From assembly GCF_008330945.1 (NCBI RefSeq), contig NZ_CP043489.1, forward strand, positions 2,243,501-2,307,500: a DNA stretch of 64,000 bases, in the 5' to 3' direction. Made by a program: the position numbers and the translations under genes. The notes under the pieces were generated by a model that did not search any database, was not told the origin of the DNA, and saw only the letters and a program-made list of their open reading frames with translations. Positions within the stretch are counted from its first letter, which is position 1. Each line of letters starts with the position of its first letter. This DNA is from Labrys sp. KNU-23 (GTDB lineage Bacteria > Pseudomonadota > Alphaproteobacteria > Rhizobiales > Labraceae). Below, piece after piece: positions 49,172 through 57,473 of the stretch.

Positions 49172-50836
49172 CTACGTACCAACCAGTTCACCGATCCTGT
49201 CCTTGAGTTTGTTGTAGCGCCGGCTTTCGCTTGGCGTTGCAGGTTCCGCCAATGCGAAGCTCTGCCTGGCGGCGGCAAGGTCGCCACGCAGCAGATACGC
49301 CTCGGCAGAGAGGATATGGCCAAGGGCCAATTTGGGATTGTCGACCAACGCAAGCTCGAGCAGTTCGAGCGCGCGCCCGACCGAGGATTGCGCCAGCAAG
49401 GCGCGCGCCACATGGATCCGCGCCTGCGAGGCATGCTTGGGAAGAGCGCGCGACCAGCCGCTGAGCGTGGTCTCCAGCGCGGCGATATCGCCGTTGTTTC
49501 CTTCCGCCTCGACCCGAAGCGACCAGTAGCGGCTCGATCGCGCATCCTCCAGCTTCGGATCGTAGAGGATGTCCAGCGCCTCCCGGTTGCGCTTGAGCAT
49601 CAACAGGGCACGCGCCTTCGCCATCTTGATCCGTTCGGAGCGGGCATCGGTCAGCGATGCGACGTCCAGCGCCTTGGCGGCCTGCTTCTGCTCGACCAGC
49701 CATTCGATATGCTCGGTCGCAAAGGTCGGCGACTTTTGCGACCATTCACCGAATTCGGAGAAGAAGCGCGCCGCCGAGTTCGGATCGGCCTTGCGCGCCT
49801 CGATGGCATGCAAATGCGCCGCCGATGCCCCACCTGCCTCGATACTGGCATGGACACTTTCCAGGCTCTCATCGCCCACGCCGCCTGCGTCGAAGTGCCT
49901 GACCAGGCGATCGACATTATGGGCGATCAGCGTCTCGCTGACATGGGTAAAATCGTTCATCCAGGCGACTTGCCGGTCACTCTGGAGAACGGATTCATAG
50001 CTGGGGAAGTAGTGCACATTGTCGTGGCGCGCGACCATCTCCTCGGTGACCGTACGCAGGACGGACTTGCTGTAGCAATTTGCCACCATCACGTCCTCGG
50101 GACGGTGCGTAATCCCGAGCGCCACCGGCGACACGCTCATCAGGATGACCGCATCGCTCCGCCCATATTTGCGCAGCAGGCCGATGGCCCGGTCGCAATA
50201 ATCCAGCGTCTCGTCATGAGAGAGCACGTGAAGCTCGAAGCGCTCGGGATAGCGGCGGATCAGGGGCGGTGGCGGCAGGCTGTTGAGATAGGTGCCTGCC
50301 ACATTGTCATACCAGACTTCGACCAAGCCCAGCGTGACGATGATCAGCTTGCAGTCCCTGAAGCTGCCATAGGCCTTGGTGATGGCCGAGCGTCGACGCA
50401 GCACCGTATCCCGGGGCGCGGGTTGCACATTGTGGGTGACGTGCAGATCAAGCCATTTGCCGGAGGCATATTCGACGATGGCCTGATCGGCATCGAACTG
50501 CGATTCCCCGGTAGCCCAGCCCAGTTCGTTCCAGATCGACGGTGTACTGAAATTGTTGAGCGCCCGCGGATGCACGCCAGCGAAGCTGCGATCATCCATC
50601 AAATCCCGCATCGGCAGGCGATAACCCGCGGTGGCAAGCCGACCTTCCACATTGCGTGCGAAGCAAGATCCAACAGTGAAGATCTTGTCACCCGGCTCCA
50701 GATCTAACTTAAAATCAAAATGCGGACTGGCAATCGGCTCCACTCGATTAGCAGCATTTCTCGACCCCCAGAAACTGTATTCATTCGCCTTACGAAGCTT
50801 GATTGCATCTACGGCAGACGATTTGTATAGCGGCAC
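49172..50836 (-). CDS. GSCFA-domain protein with TPR-like C-terminus
   Basis: 554-residue protein. The GSCFA domain (about 45-310) opens with KIFTVGSCFARNVEGRL, giving the name motif at 56-60, and continues with LIVTLGLVEVWYD and VHYFPSYE. This fold is SGNH-hydrolase-like. A C-terminal helical region (about 340-554) with repeated Ala/Leu/Arg helices resembles TPR units (GRALELLELALVDNPKLALGHILSAEAYLL). Members occur in polysaccharide or glycoconjugate loci, but function is unproven. It is paired with the PhyH-like gene downstream. The 250 nt before it, back to the S41 protease gene, hold no gene. Confidence 0.82.
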   Translation of the reverse strand: MPLYKSSAVDAIKLRKANEYSFWGSRNAANRVEPIASPHFDFKLDLEPGDKIFTVGSCFARNVEGRLATAGYRLPMRDLMDDRSFAGVHPRALNNFSTPSIWNELGWATGESQFDADQAIVEYASGKWLDLHVTHNVQPAPRDTVLRRRSAITKAYGSFRDCKLIIVTLGLVEVWYDNVAGTYLNSLPPPPLIRRYPERFELHVLSHDETLDYCDRAIGLLRKYGRSDAVILMSVSPVALGITHRPEDVMVANCYSKSVLRTVTEEMVARHDNVHYFPSYESVLQSDRQVAWMNDFTHVSETLIAHNVDRLVRHFDAGGVGDESLESVHASIEAGGASAAHLHAIEARKADPNSAARFFSEFGEWSQKSPTFATEHIEWLVEQKQAAKALDVASLTDARSERIKMAKARALLMLKRNREALDILYDPKLEDARSSRYWSLRVEAEGNNGDIAALETTLSGWSRALPKHASQARIHVARALLAQSSVGRALELLELALVDNPKLALGHILSAEAYLLRGDLAAARQSFALAEPATPSESRRYNKLKDRIGELVGT

Positions 50837-51085
50837 GGGACCTCTGATGATTTTGTTTGAACTGAGCTATGTTCTCCTGACTCTACGATTTCTATGAGTC
50901 CATAGAATGTTGCTCGGCGTCAAGAGACAGCTTTGTGACGATTTTGTGTCCGCGTTCACCCGTCAGTTCGCCGCCGCCCCTGCACGCCTCCGGCGCATAT
51001 CGCTCGCGGAGCGCAGCCGATGGCTGCAGAACGCCCTCCCCGGCCCGAAACCGGGCGGCGCATTGTTTGGTCCGAATCGGACCGC

Positions 51086-52402
51086 TCAATTCCCGGTAGG
51101 CCGCCATAATTCGCTGCGATCGCGTTCCGTGCTGCGCAGCCTGTCGAGGGCGATGCGAAGCTGGATGTCGTCGGTGGTGTCTGGCGGCACATAGAAGGAC
51201 GAGCCGCTCTCATCCTTGGCACCCGTTCCCCTGAGGTGGCCCGTCAGGCCTGCTTCGCCGGGTGTGGCGTGGCCGAGGCCGGCCCCGGTCGGATCCTGCT
51301 GCCGTACGGCGATGTCGGGCTCGATGCCTTGCGCCTGGATCGAGCGGCCGAGCGGGGTGTAATAGCGGGCCGTGGTCAGCACCAGGGCGCTGTCGTCGGG
51401 CAGGCGCGTCACCGTCTGGATCGAGCCCTTGCCGAAGGAACGCGTGCCCAGGATGGTGGCGCGCTTGAAGTCCTGCAGGGCACCCGCGACGATCTCGGCG
51501 GCCGAGGCGGTGCCGCCATTGATCAGCACCACCAGCGGCACGCCGCCGGTGATGTCCTCGCCATGAGCGATATAGACCTTGGACTGGTCGGGCTCGCGCC
51601 CGCGGATCGTCAGCAGCACCCCTTTGCCGATGAACGCCGCCGACACCATGATCGCCGAATCGAGCAAACCGCCAGGGTTGTTGCGCAAGTCGAGAACGAT
51701 GCCCTTCAAGGCGCCGGGCCGGAAGGCAGTCGGCAGGCGTTCGGCGATCCGCTTCAGGCTGTCGGGCGTTTGCTCGTTGAATTCCCGGATGCGGATATAG
51801 CCGACATCCTCGCCCATCACCTCGAAGCGGACGCTTTCGGCCCGAATGATCTCACGCGTGAGCGTATAGGACAGCGGCTCGGCATTGCCGCGACGCCGGA
51901 TGGTCAGGGTGGCAGAACTGCCCACCGGCCCGTCCATGCGCTGCAGCATCATGGCCGGGCTCAGCCCGCGGACGACATCGCCGTCCAGCTTGAGGATGAT
52001 GTCTCCCGCCTGCAGGCCAGCCGTAGCGGCGGGCGTGGCCGGCAGGACATGCTCCACCTTGACCAGCCCACCCTGTATCTCGACTTCGAGGCCGAGCCCG
52101 ACCCGCTTGCCGGCAAACTCCTGCTGCATGTCGGACATGGCCTTGGGATCGACATAGCGCGAATGGGGGTCGAGCTTAGACATCATGCCGCCGATCGCGC
52201 CCTGGATCAGCACGTCCGGCGCGGGCTTGTCGACATAGGTGGCAAGCACCCGCTGATAGATCGCAATGAAACGGCCAAGCTCGTAAAGTTGCTCGCGACT
52301 ATCATTGTCCGGATTTTCAGGGTCTGGCTGCTGTTGAGCCCTGACCGGATTTGCAATCAAACCAAGAAGAAGAACAGCTATCGCAAGTGGACGCATGCGC
52401 AT
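51086..52402 (-). CDS. S41-family carboxy-terminal processing protease
   Basis: 438-residue exported serine protease of the CtpA/Prc type. The signal peptide (1-22, ...LLLGLIANPVRAQ) is followed by a PDZ domain (about 90-180, VEHVLPATPAATAGLQAGDIIL). The catalytic domain has the nucleophile region INGGTASAAEIVAGALQD (Ser) and the general base in RSFGKGSIQT (Lys). It acts on periplasmic proteins. The start at 52402 is chosen for GGAGG 5 nt upstream. It is transcribed towards the GSCFA/PhyH pair, with a 249-nt gap. Confidence 0.92.
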   Translation of the reverse strand: MRMRPLAIAVLLLGLIANPVRAQQQPDPENPDNDSREQLYELGRFIAIYQRVLATYVDKPAPDVLIQGAIGGMMSKLDPHSRYVDPKAMSDMQQEFAGKRVGLGLEVEIQGGLVKVEHVLPATPAATAGLQAGDIILKLDGDVVRGLSPAMMLQRMDGPVGSSATLTIRRRGNAEPLSYTLTREIIRAESVRFEVMGEDVGYIRIREFNEQTPDSLKRIAERLPTAFRPGALKGIVLDLRNNPGGLLDSAIMVSAAFIGKGVLLTIRGREPDQSKVYIAHGEDITGGVPLVVLINGGTASAAEIVAGALQDFKRATILGTRSFGKGSIQTVTRLPDDSALVLTTARYYTPLGRSIQAQGIEPDIAVRQQDPTGAGLGHATPGEAGLTGHLRGTGAKDESGSSFYVPPDTTDDIQLRIALDRLRSTERDRSELWRPTGN

Positions 52403-52537
52403 GGCGGCCTCCACTCTTCCAATAATTTCTAATTAGATGGTGATGCGCTGCCTGAATGTCAGTACCACCGCCGAAAAATAGCTGCTGCGACACCGGTGCA
52501 TTGGTGCCGGCGTGAATTTTCCGGCATAGAGACAGCC

Positions 52538-52972
52538 ATGGCAGCCAGCATCCCTATGAGCGAGCCCGAAGGCACCGAGGTCAGCGAGGCGATGATCGAG
52601 CGCCTGGTCCACACCTTCTATGGCCGGGTGCGGCAGGACGACCTGATCGGGCCGATCTTCAATGCGAAGGTCGCTGATTGGGACGACCATCTCGCCAAGC
52701 TCTGTGCCTTCTGGTCATCGGTGATCCTGCGCAGCGGACGCTATGACGGCCGCCCGCTCCGGCCCCATCTGATGCTGCCGCTGGAGGGGCGCCATTTCGA
52801 TCGCTGGCTCGATCTGTTCGAGCGCACCGCCCTCGAAGCGCTGCCCCGCAATGCCGCCCTGCTCTTCATCGACCGCGCTCGCCGCATCGCCGACAGTTTC
52901 GAGATGTCGATCGGCACCCAGCGCGGCGAGATCCGGCCGCCGCGGCACCAGGCGAGAAGGTTGCCGGCTTAA
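52538..52972 (+). CDS. group III truncated haemoglobin
   Basis: 144-residue globin. The segment MIERLVHTFYGRVRQDDLIGPIFNAKVADWDDHLAKLCAFWSSVIL is typical of trHb3 (Cgb/Ctb type), with a heme-ligand His expected in HLMLPLEGRHFDRWLDLF. Group III globins bind O2 or NO and are linked to nitrosative or low-oxygen responses. The start could be 52538 (MAASIP) or 52556 (MSEPEG). It is divergent from the S41 protease gene and followed by a palindromic repeat. Confidence 0.9.
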   Translation: MAASIPMSEPEGTEVSEAMIERLVHTFYGRVRQDDLIGPIFNAKVADWDDHLAKLCAFWSSVILRSGRYDGRPLRPHLMLPLEGRHFDRWLDLFERTALEALPRNAALLFIDRARRIADSFEMSIGTQRGEIRPPRHQARRLPA

Positions 52973-52987
52973 ATAACATTGCCGACT

Positions 52988-53068
52988 GTCATTGCGAGCG
53001 GAGCGAAGCAATCCAGAAGTCGTGGGCGCTCGGCACGGGCTGGGTGGCTTCGCTCCGCTCGCAATGAC
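52988..53068. repeat. inverted repeat, family 3 (TCATTGCGAGCG)
   Basis: Perfect 22-bp arms at 52988-53009 and 53047-53068 (GTCATTGCGAGCGGAG... paired with ...CTCCGCTCGCAATGAC), spaced by 37 nt. A single arm recurs at 61957-61980. The sequence type is common between genes in many proteobacteria. Confidence 0.85.
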
Positions 53069-53175
53069 GGCATCAGAATCGCCCCGAACAACCATGGCTG
53101 GCACGTCACTCAAAAATCCCGGATGGCGCCCTCAATGATTTTGCGGCATAGCAGGCGCAACCGAAAGAACCGTCC

Positions 53176-54063
53176 ATGCCCGCCAAATTGCTTGCTACCC
53201 TGATCGGCCTGATCGCCATCCTGCTCTGGTCCGTGCTGGCGCTGACCACGGCGCTCACTTACCGCATCCCGTCCTTCCAATTGCTGGGGCTGACCTTTGC
53301 GGTGGCGACGCTGATGGGCGCAGCCTCCTGGCTGTTCCGGCCCGGCGCCACCGCGGCGCTGCGCCAGCCCTGGCCGGTCTGGGCGCTCGGCGTCGGCGGC
53401 CTGTTCGGCTATCATGCCGTCTATTTCGAGGCGCTCAAGCGGGCGCCGCCGGCGGAGGCCAGCCTGATCGCCTATCTCTGGCCGCTTTTGATCGTGCTGT
53501 TCTCCGCCATGCTGCCCGGCGAGCGGCTGCGCTGGTATCATGTCGCCGGCGCCATGCTGGGCTTTGCCGGCGTACTGGCGCTCGCCCTTGCAAAAGGCGT
53601 GGCGGGCTTCGAGATGGCCAATGCGCCCGGCTACGCCCTGGCGCTCGCCTGCGCTTTCATCTGGTCGGGCTATTCGGTGCTGTCGCGCCGCTTCAAGGCC
53701 GTACCGACGGATGCGGTGGTAGGCTTTTGCGGGGTGACCTGCGTGCTGGCCCTGATCTGCCACGGCCTGTTCGAAACCACGGTATGGCCTGACGTGAAGG
53801 AATGGCTGGCCATCGTCGGTCTCGGCCTGGGACCCGTGGGCCTTGCCTTCTATGCCTGGGACCGCGGGGTCAAGCATGGCGACATCCGCCTGCTCGGCGT
53901 CGCCTCCTACGCCACGCCGGTGCTCTCGACCCTGATCCTGGTTGTAGTCGGCATCGCTTCACCGAGCCTGGCCTTGGTGCTTGCCGTGCTGCTCATCGTC
54001 GGTGGGGCGCTCATCGCCTCGCGCGACCAGCTCTTTCCCAGAGCCATGCGCGTTCAAGCGTGA
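53176..54063 (+). CDS. EamA/DMT-family transporter
   Basis: 295-residue ten-helix membrane transporter with two EamA repeats, most similar in style to YddG-type aromatic amino acid exporters (LIAILLWSVLALTTALTYRIPSFQLLGLTFAV start; LIAYLWPLLIVLFSA). The helices end near LIVGGALIASRDQLF. The last residues (MRVQA) and the stop codon are encoded by a family-1 repeat fragment (from 54047), so the C-terminus appears to have been reshaped by the repeat. No regulator is adjacent. Confidence 0.9.
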   Translation: MPAKLLATLIGLIAILLWSVLALTTALTYRIPSFQLLGLTFAVATLMGAASWLFRPGATAALRQPWPVWALGVGGLFGYHAVYFEALKRAPPAEASLIAYLWPLLIVLFSAMLPGERLRWYHVAGAMLGFAGVLALALAKGVAGFEMANAPGYALALACAFIWSGYSVLSRRFKAVPTDAVVGFCGVTCVLALICHGLFETTVWPDVKEWLAIVGLGLGPVGLAFYAWDRGVKHGDIRLLGVASYATPVLSTLILVVVGIASPSLALVLAVLLIVGGALIASRDQLFPRAMRVQA

Positions 54064-54178
54064 ACGCTTGTTTGTCCTAGAGCAAAGTGCGTTCAGGCGC
54101 GAACGCCCATTTGCTCTAACTCCTTGTTCCGACGCGTCTTTCCGATTCTTGCCGCGCCGGCAAGTCGCAAAATGCTAC
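54047..54178 (-). repeat. dispersed structured repeat, family 1, copy E with partial extra arm
   Basis: A fragment GCGCGTTCAAGCGTGAACGC (54050-54068) is followed by the copy proper, TAGAGCAAAGTGCG...GACGCGTCTTTCCGATT...AAGTCGCAAAATGCTA. The fragment overlaps the 3' end of the transporter gene. The middle hairpin of the family is reduced here. Confidence 0.7.
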
Positions 54179-54251
54179 GGCCGCAAACCGGCGGTGGAGG
54201 CCTGAAACTCGGCTGGAGTCTCGATCCCCAGATCGACACTCCAATGGCGCA

Positions 54252-54662
54252 TTACCCCGCCGGCCTGCCGAGGAAGCGCTCGATGATGGCGCTCGAGAGC
54301 CGCTTCGGGCGCTTGGTGGCCACATCCAGGCAACACCAGCTCGACTTCACCTCGGCCAGCACTTCCTCGCCGCGCTTGATGATGATGCCGTAGAAGGCCT
54401 TGGCACCGTGCACCTTCTCGAGAATCACCGTGGCGATCACATCATCATCCAGGAAGGCCGGCTTGCGATAGGTGATCTCATGGCGGAGCGCCACCCAGGC
54501 GTGCTTCTTCAACGCCTCGGCGGGCGCCAGACGCTCCCAATGGCTGATGATCGCCGCCTGCACCCATTTCAGGTAGCTGGCATTGTTGACATGGCCCATG
54601 AAGTCGATATCCGAGCGATCGATACCGACGGTATAATCATAGGGCATGACGTTCCGAAACAT
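54252..54662 (-). CDS. hotdog-fold acyl-CoA thioesterase
   Basis: 136-residue thioesterase of the 4-hydroxybenzoyl-CoA thioesterase/YbgC type. The motif DIDFMGHVNNASYLKWVQAA includes the catalytic-type Asp and the hallmark HVNN. VALRHEITYRKPAFLDDDVIATV follows, as in the family. The start could be 54662 (MFRNV) or 54647 (MPYDYT); both leave the fold whole. It stands alone on the minus strand, between a family-1 repeat and the rppH gene. Confidence 0.88.
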   Translation of the reverse strand: MFRNVMPYDYTVGIDRSDIDFMGHVNNASYLKWVQAAIISHWERLAPAEALKKHAWVALRHEITYRKPAFLDDDVIATVILEKVHGAKAFYGIIIKRGEEVLAEVKSSWCCLDVATKRPKRLSSAIIERFLGRPAG

Positions 54663-54840
54663 CGCTTCTGCGCCTCCGCGCCAAAATCGGCATATGGGGA
54701 CGCCACCTCCGAAATGCAGCCCCCAATACAGCCCAACCGTCATTGAAGCAGCACAGCTTGGCACAAGCATGGCGCCGCGCCAATCCGTCCATTGGATCTA
54801 CGCTGAACAGGGTGGTCTGGCGAAAGTTCCGGCGGCGCCG

Positions 54841-55341
54841 TCAGCTCCCAAACCCGGCGAAGGCCTGCGCCATGCGCAGATAGACCGGACGTTTGTGCGG
54901 GGTCACCAGATCCGGCAGCCGCGCCAGGCTCTCCCAGCGCCAGCCGAAGAATTCCTGCGGCTCGCCGGTCGGCAAATTGACGACGTCGATCTCGCTGTCC
55001 GCGCCCTCGAAGCGCAAGGCTGCCCAGCGCTGCTTCTGGCCGCGAAAAGGCGATAATTTGTGCCATGGTCCATCATAGGGCGGGAAATCGTAAGGCCACC
55101 ACTCCTCCGTCACCGCCAGCATGGTGGCGGAGCGCACATTGGTCTCCTCCCAGAGCTCGCGCCGGGCAGCGGCGACAATGTCCTCGCCCTCGTCGATGCC
55201 GCCCTGAGGACATTGCCATTCGAAGCCGGGCACGATCAGCTCCGGTCCCGAAGTCTCGGCCCGGCCGACGAGCACCAGCCCCTCGCCATTGAACAGGGCG
55301 ATGCCGACATTGGGACGATAGGGTTTCGGCACGCCCATCAC
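54841..55341 (-). CDS. rppH: RNA pyrophosphohydrolase RppH (Nudix)
   Basis: 166-residue Nudix hydrolase that removes pyrophosphate from 5'-triphosphate mRNA and so starts decay. Opening PYRPNVGIALFNGEG, the Nudix box GGIDEGEDIVAAARRELWEE, and the RppH-type YDFPPYDGPW and FRGQKQRW motifs are present. Its ATG overlaps the stop of a second RppH-like gene by 4 nt, giving a tandem pair downstream of ccmG. Of the two it keeps the more canonical RppH middle motifs. Confidence 0.9.
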   Translation of the reverse strand: MMGVPKPYRPNVGIALFNGEGLVLVGRAETSGPELIVPGFEWQCPQGGIDEGEDIVAAARRELWEETNVRSATMLAVTEEWWPYDFPPYDGPWHKLSPFRGQKQRWAALRFEGADSEIDVVNLPTGEPQEFFGWRWESLARLPDLVTPHKRPVYLRMAQAFAGFGS

Positions 55342-55841
55342 GCCACCAGATGCCGAAAGGCCGCCACCACCTCATCGTACACGCCGCGCTTGAACGGCAC
55401 AATCAGTCCGGGCAAGGCGCAGAGATCCTCCCAGCGCCAATCCTCGAACTCCGCCTTGTGCTTGCCGCCGGCCGGCTTCAACACGTCGATCTCGCTGTCG
55501 GGGCCGGTGAAGCGGAAGGCGAACCATTTCTGGGTCTGGCCGCGATAACGCGCCGTCCACCCCCCGCCGACCGCCTCGGCGGGCAGCTCGTAGGAGTACC
55601 AATCCGGCGCTTCGGCCAGAAAGGTGACCGAGCGCACATTGGTCTCTTCATGGAGTTCACGGATGGCCGCCTCGCGGGGATCCTCGCCTTCGTCGATGCC
55701 ACCTTGCGGCATCTGCCATTCGAAGCTGCCCGGGGCGCTGCCGATGCGCGGCTTGCGGCGGCCGACGAAGACCTTGCCTTGCGCATTGAACAGCGCCGCG
55801 CCGGCACAGGGGCGGTAAGGAAGCTTGGAGCGGTCTGTCAT
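55338..55841 (-). CDS. RppH-like Nudix hydrolase (tandem paralogue)
   Basis: 167-residue paralogue of the adjacent RppH. It has PYRPCAGAALFNAQGKVFVG, the Nudix box GGIDEGEDPREAAIRELHEE and YRGQTQKWFAFRF. The segment after the box (YSYELPAEAVGGGWTARYRG) differs from the RppH consensus. Start overlaps the ccmG stop by 4 nt and its end overlaps rppH by 4 nt, so all three are translationally coupled. Substrate may have diverged (a dinucleoside polyphosphate or another nucleotide). Confidence 0.88.
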   Translation of the reverse strand: MTDRSKLPYRPCAGAALFNAQGKVFVGRRKPRIGSAPGSFEWQMPQGGIDEGEDPREAAIRELHEETNVRSVTFLAEAPDWYSYELPAEAVGGGWTARYRGQTQKWFAFRFTGPDSEIDVLKPAGGKHKAEFEDWRWEDLCALPGLIVPFKRGVYDEVVAAFRHLVA

Positions 55842-56425
55842 GATTTCGAAGCGGCCTCGATCGCGGGCAGCAGCCTCGTCTTCAGGCTGTCCTCGCTGAG
55901 CGGGCCGACGATCTTGTCGACGATTTCGCCCCTGGCATTGACCACGAAGGTCTCCGGGACGCCATAGACGCCCCAATCGATGGCGGAGCGGCCGTTCACG
56001 TCGACGCCCACGGCCGCATAGGGGTTGCCGAAGGTGCCGAGATAGCGGCGGGCATTGTCGGGATCGTCCTTGTAATTGATCGCCACCAGGCGCGCCTTGT
56101 CGAGGCTGGCCAGCTTCATCAGCACCGGATGCTCGTCCCGGCAGGGACCGCACCAGGACGCGAAGATGTTGACCACGCTGACGCCGCCCGATTTCAGATC
56201 GCCGGTGGCAAGTCCCGGAAGCGGCTTGCCGTCCCGCACGAGTTCGGCGAGCGGCGGCAGGCTCATCTGCGGCACCGGCTTGCCGATCAAGGTGGAGGGC
56301 AAGGCCGAGGGATCACCGCCCGAGCGGAGCTGGTAGAAGAACAGGCCGGCAAGCGCCGCGAACACGATCAGAGGCACGAACACCAGCGCGCGGCGGCGCG
56401 GCGGCAAGGCATGACTGTCGCTCAT
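55838..56425 (-). CDS. ccmG: thiol:disulfide interchange protein CcmG/DsbE
   Basis: 195-residue membrane-anchored periplasmic thioredoxin that reduces apocytochrome c or CcmH for heme attachment. The anchor is at about 12-31 (RRALVFVPLIVFAALAGLFF). The thioredoxin active site is FASWCGPCRDEHP, with the CcmG-type GVYGVPETFVV cis-Pro loop. Start 56425 overlaps the ccmD end by 4 nt. ccmE, F and H are not in the window. Confidence 0.95.
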   Translation of the reverse strand: MSDSHALPPRRRALVFVPLIVFAALAGLFFYQLRSGGDPSALPSTLIGKPVPQMSLPPLAELVRDGKPLPGLATGDLKSGGVSVVNIFASWCGPCRDEHPVLMKLASLDKARLVAINYKDDPDNARRYLGTFGNPYAAVGVDVNGRSAIDWGVYGVPETFVVNARGEIVDKIVGPLSEDSLKTRLLPAIEAASKS

Positions 56426-56625
56426 GACAATTGTCCGTCCGGCTTGGTGTCCCGGCGCGAACGCCGGCGCAGGCCCCGGGCTTCCAGTTCGGCCAGGGTC
56501 TTGTGCTGTGCCTTGTGGTCGAGCACCACCCAGGCGATCAGCGTCACGATCACGGCTGCAGCCAAGCCATAGGCCCAGATGATGAAAGCCCAATGCGGCC
56601 CGAGATCCATGCCGAACACCACCAT
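56422..56625 (-). CDS. ccmD: heme exporter protein CcmD
   Basis: 67-residue single-pass membrane protein: one helix (about 12-34, WAFIIWAYGLAAAVIVTLIAWVV) followed by a basic cytoplasmic tail (RRRSRRD). CcmD helps release holo-CcmE from the CcmABC complex. The SD GGAGG lies 6 nt before the ATG at 56625. It sits 1 nt after ccmC and overlaps ccmG by 4 nt. Confidence 0.93.
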   Translation of the reverse strand: MVVFGMDLGPHWAFIIWAYGLAAAVIVTLIAWVVLDHKAQHKTLAELEARGLRRRSRRDTKPDGQLS

Positions 56626-56626
56626 G

Positions 56627-57385
56627 TCAGGCCTCCGCCGGAACGGAGGCAGTCATTGCCGGGGTGACGCCAGCCGCCGCCATCAGGCGCATGGTGCGGA
56701 TGCGTCGGCGCAGGATCTCGTTGCGCATCGCCATCAGATGCAGCGTGACGAACAGCAGGGTGAAGGCCAGCGCCATGTCGAGCAGCGGCCACAGCATCAT
56801 CCACGAATAGATGGTGGAACCGCCGATGCGAAACACCGAGGCACCCTGATGCAGGGTGTTCCACCAGTCGACCGAGAATTTGATGATCGGAATGTTGACG
56901 GCGCCAACCAGCACCAGCACGGCCGAGATCCGCGCCGCCTTGCTGGGATCCTCGATGGAGTGCCACAGCGCCATCAGCGCCAGATACATCAGGAACAGCA
57001 CGAGCACCGAGGTGAGGCGCGCGTCCCAGACCCACCAGGTGCCCCACATCGGCTGGCCCCAGAGCGAACCGGTAACCAGGCACAACAGGGTGAAGGCAGC
57101 ACCGATCGGCATGGCCGCCTTCATCGCCACCTCGGCGAGGGGATGGCGCCAGACCAGCACGCCGAGCGCCGAAAGCGACATCGCGCCCCAGCCGGCCATG
57201 GCGAGCCAGGCGCAGGGCACGTGGATATACATGATCTTCACCGTGGCGCCCTGCTGGTAGTCGTCCGGCGCTAGAGCGGCGCCATAGAGACCGGCGGCGA
57301 ACAGCAGCACCGTCACCCCCGCCAGCCAGGGCAGGAGGCGGCCGGCAAGGCCCATGAACAGGGTGGGGTTGGCATATTTCCACAT
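56627..57385 (-). CDS. ccmC: heme exporter protein CcmC
   Basis: 252-residue membrane protein with six helices that loads heme onto CcmE. The tryptophan-rich WWD motif region is present around WGQPMWGTWWVWDARLTS, with flanking His residues (IMYIHVPCAWLAM and LHQGASVFR) that ligate heme. Unusually, ccmB does not precede it; ccmA-ccmB lie 4.6 kb upstream on the same strand, beyond an unrelated gene block. Confidence 0.96.
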   Translation of the reverse strand: MWKYANPTLFMGLAGRLLPWLAGVTVLLFAAGLYGAALAPDDYQQGATVKIMYIHVPCAWLAMAGWGAMSLSALGVLVWRHPLAEVAMKAAMPIGAAFTLLCLVTGSLWGQPMWGTWWVWDARLTSVLVLFLMYLALMALWHSIEDPSKAARISAVLVLVGAVNIPIIKFSVDWWNTLHQGASVFRIGGSTIYSWMMLWPLLDMALAFTLLFVTLHLMAMRNEILRRRIRTMRLMAAAGVTPAMTASVPAEA

Positions 57386-57473
57386 GAGCTTGTTTTACCC
57401 GCGCCGACGCGGCGAAACAATGACGCAGGAAACACAAAAATGGGAAGGAGTTTCGTCCGCAGTCGCCAGTTGG

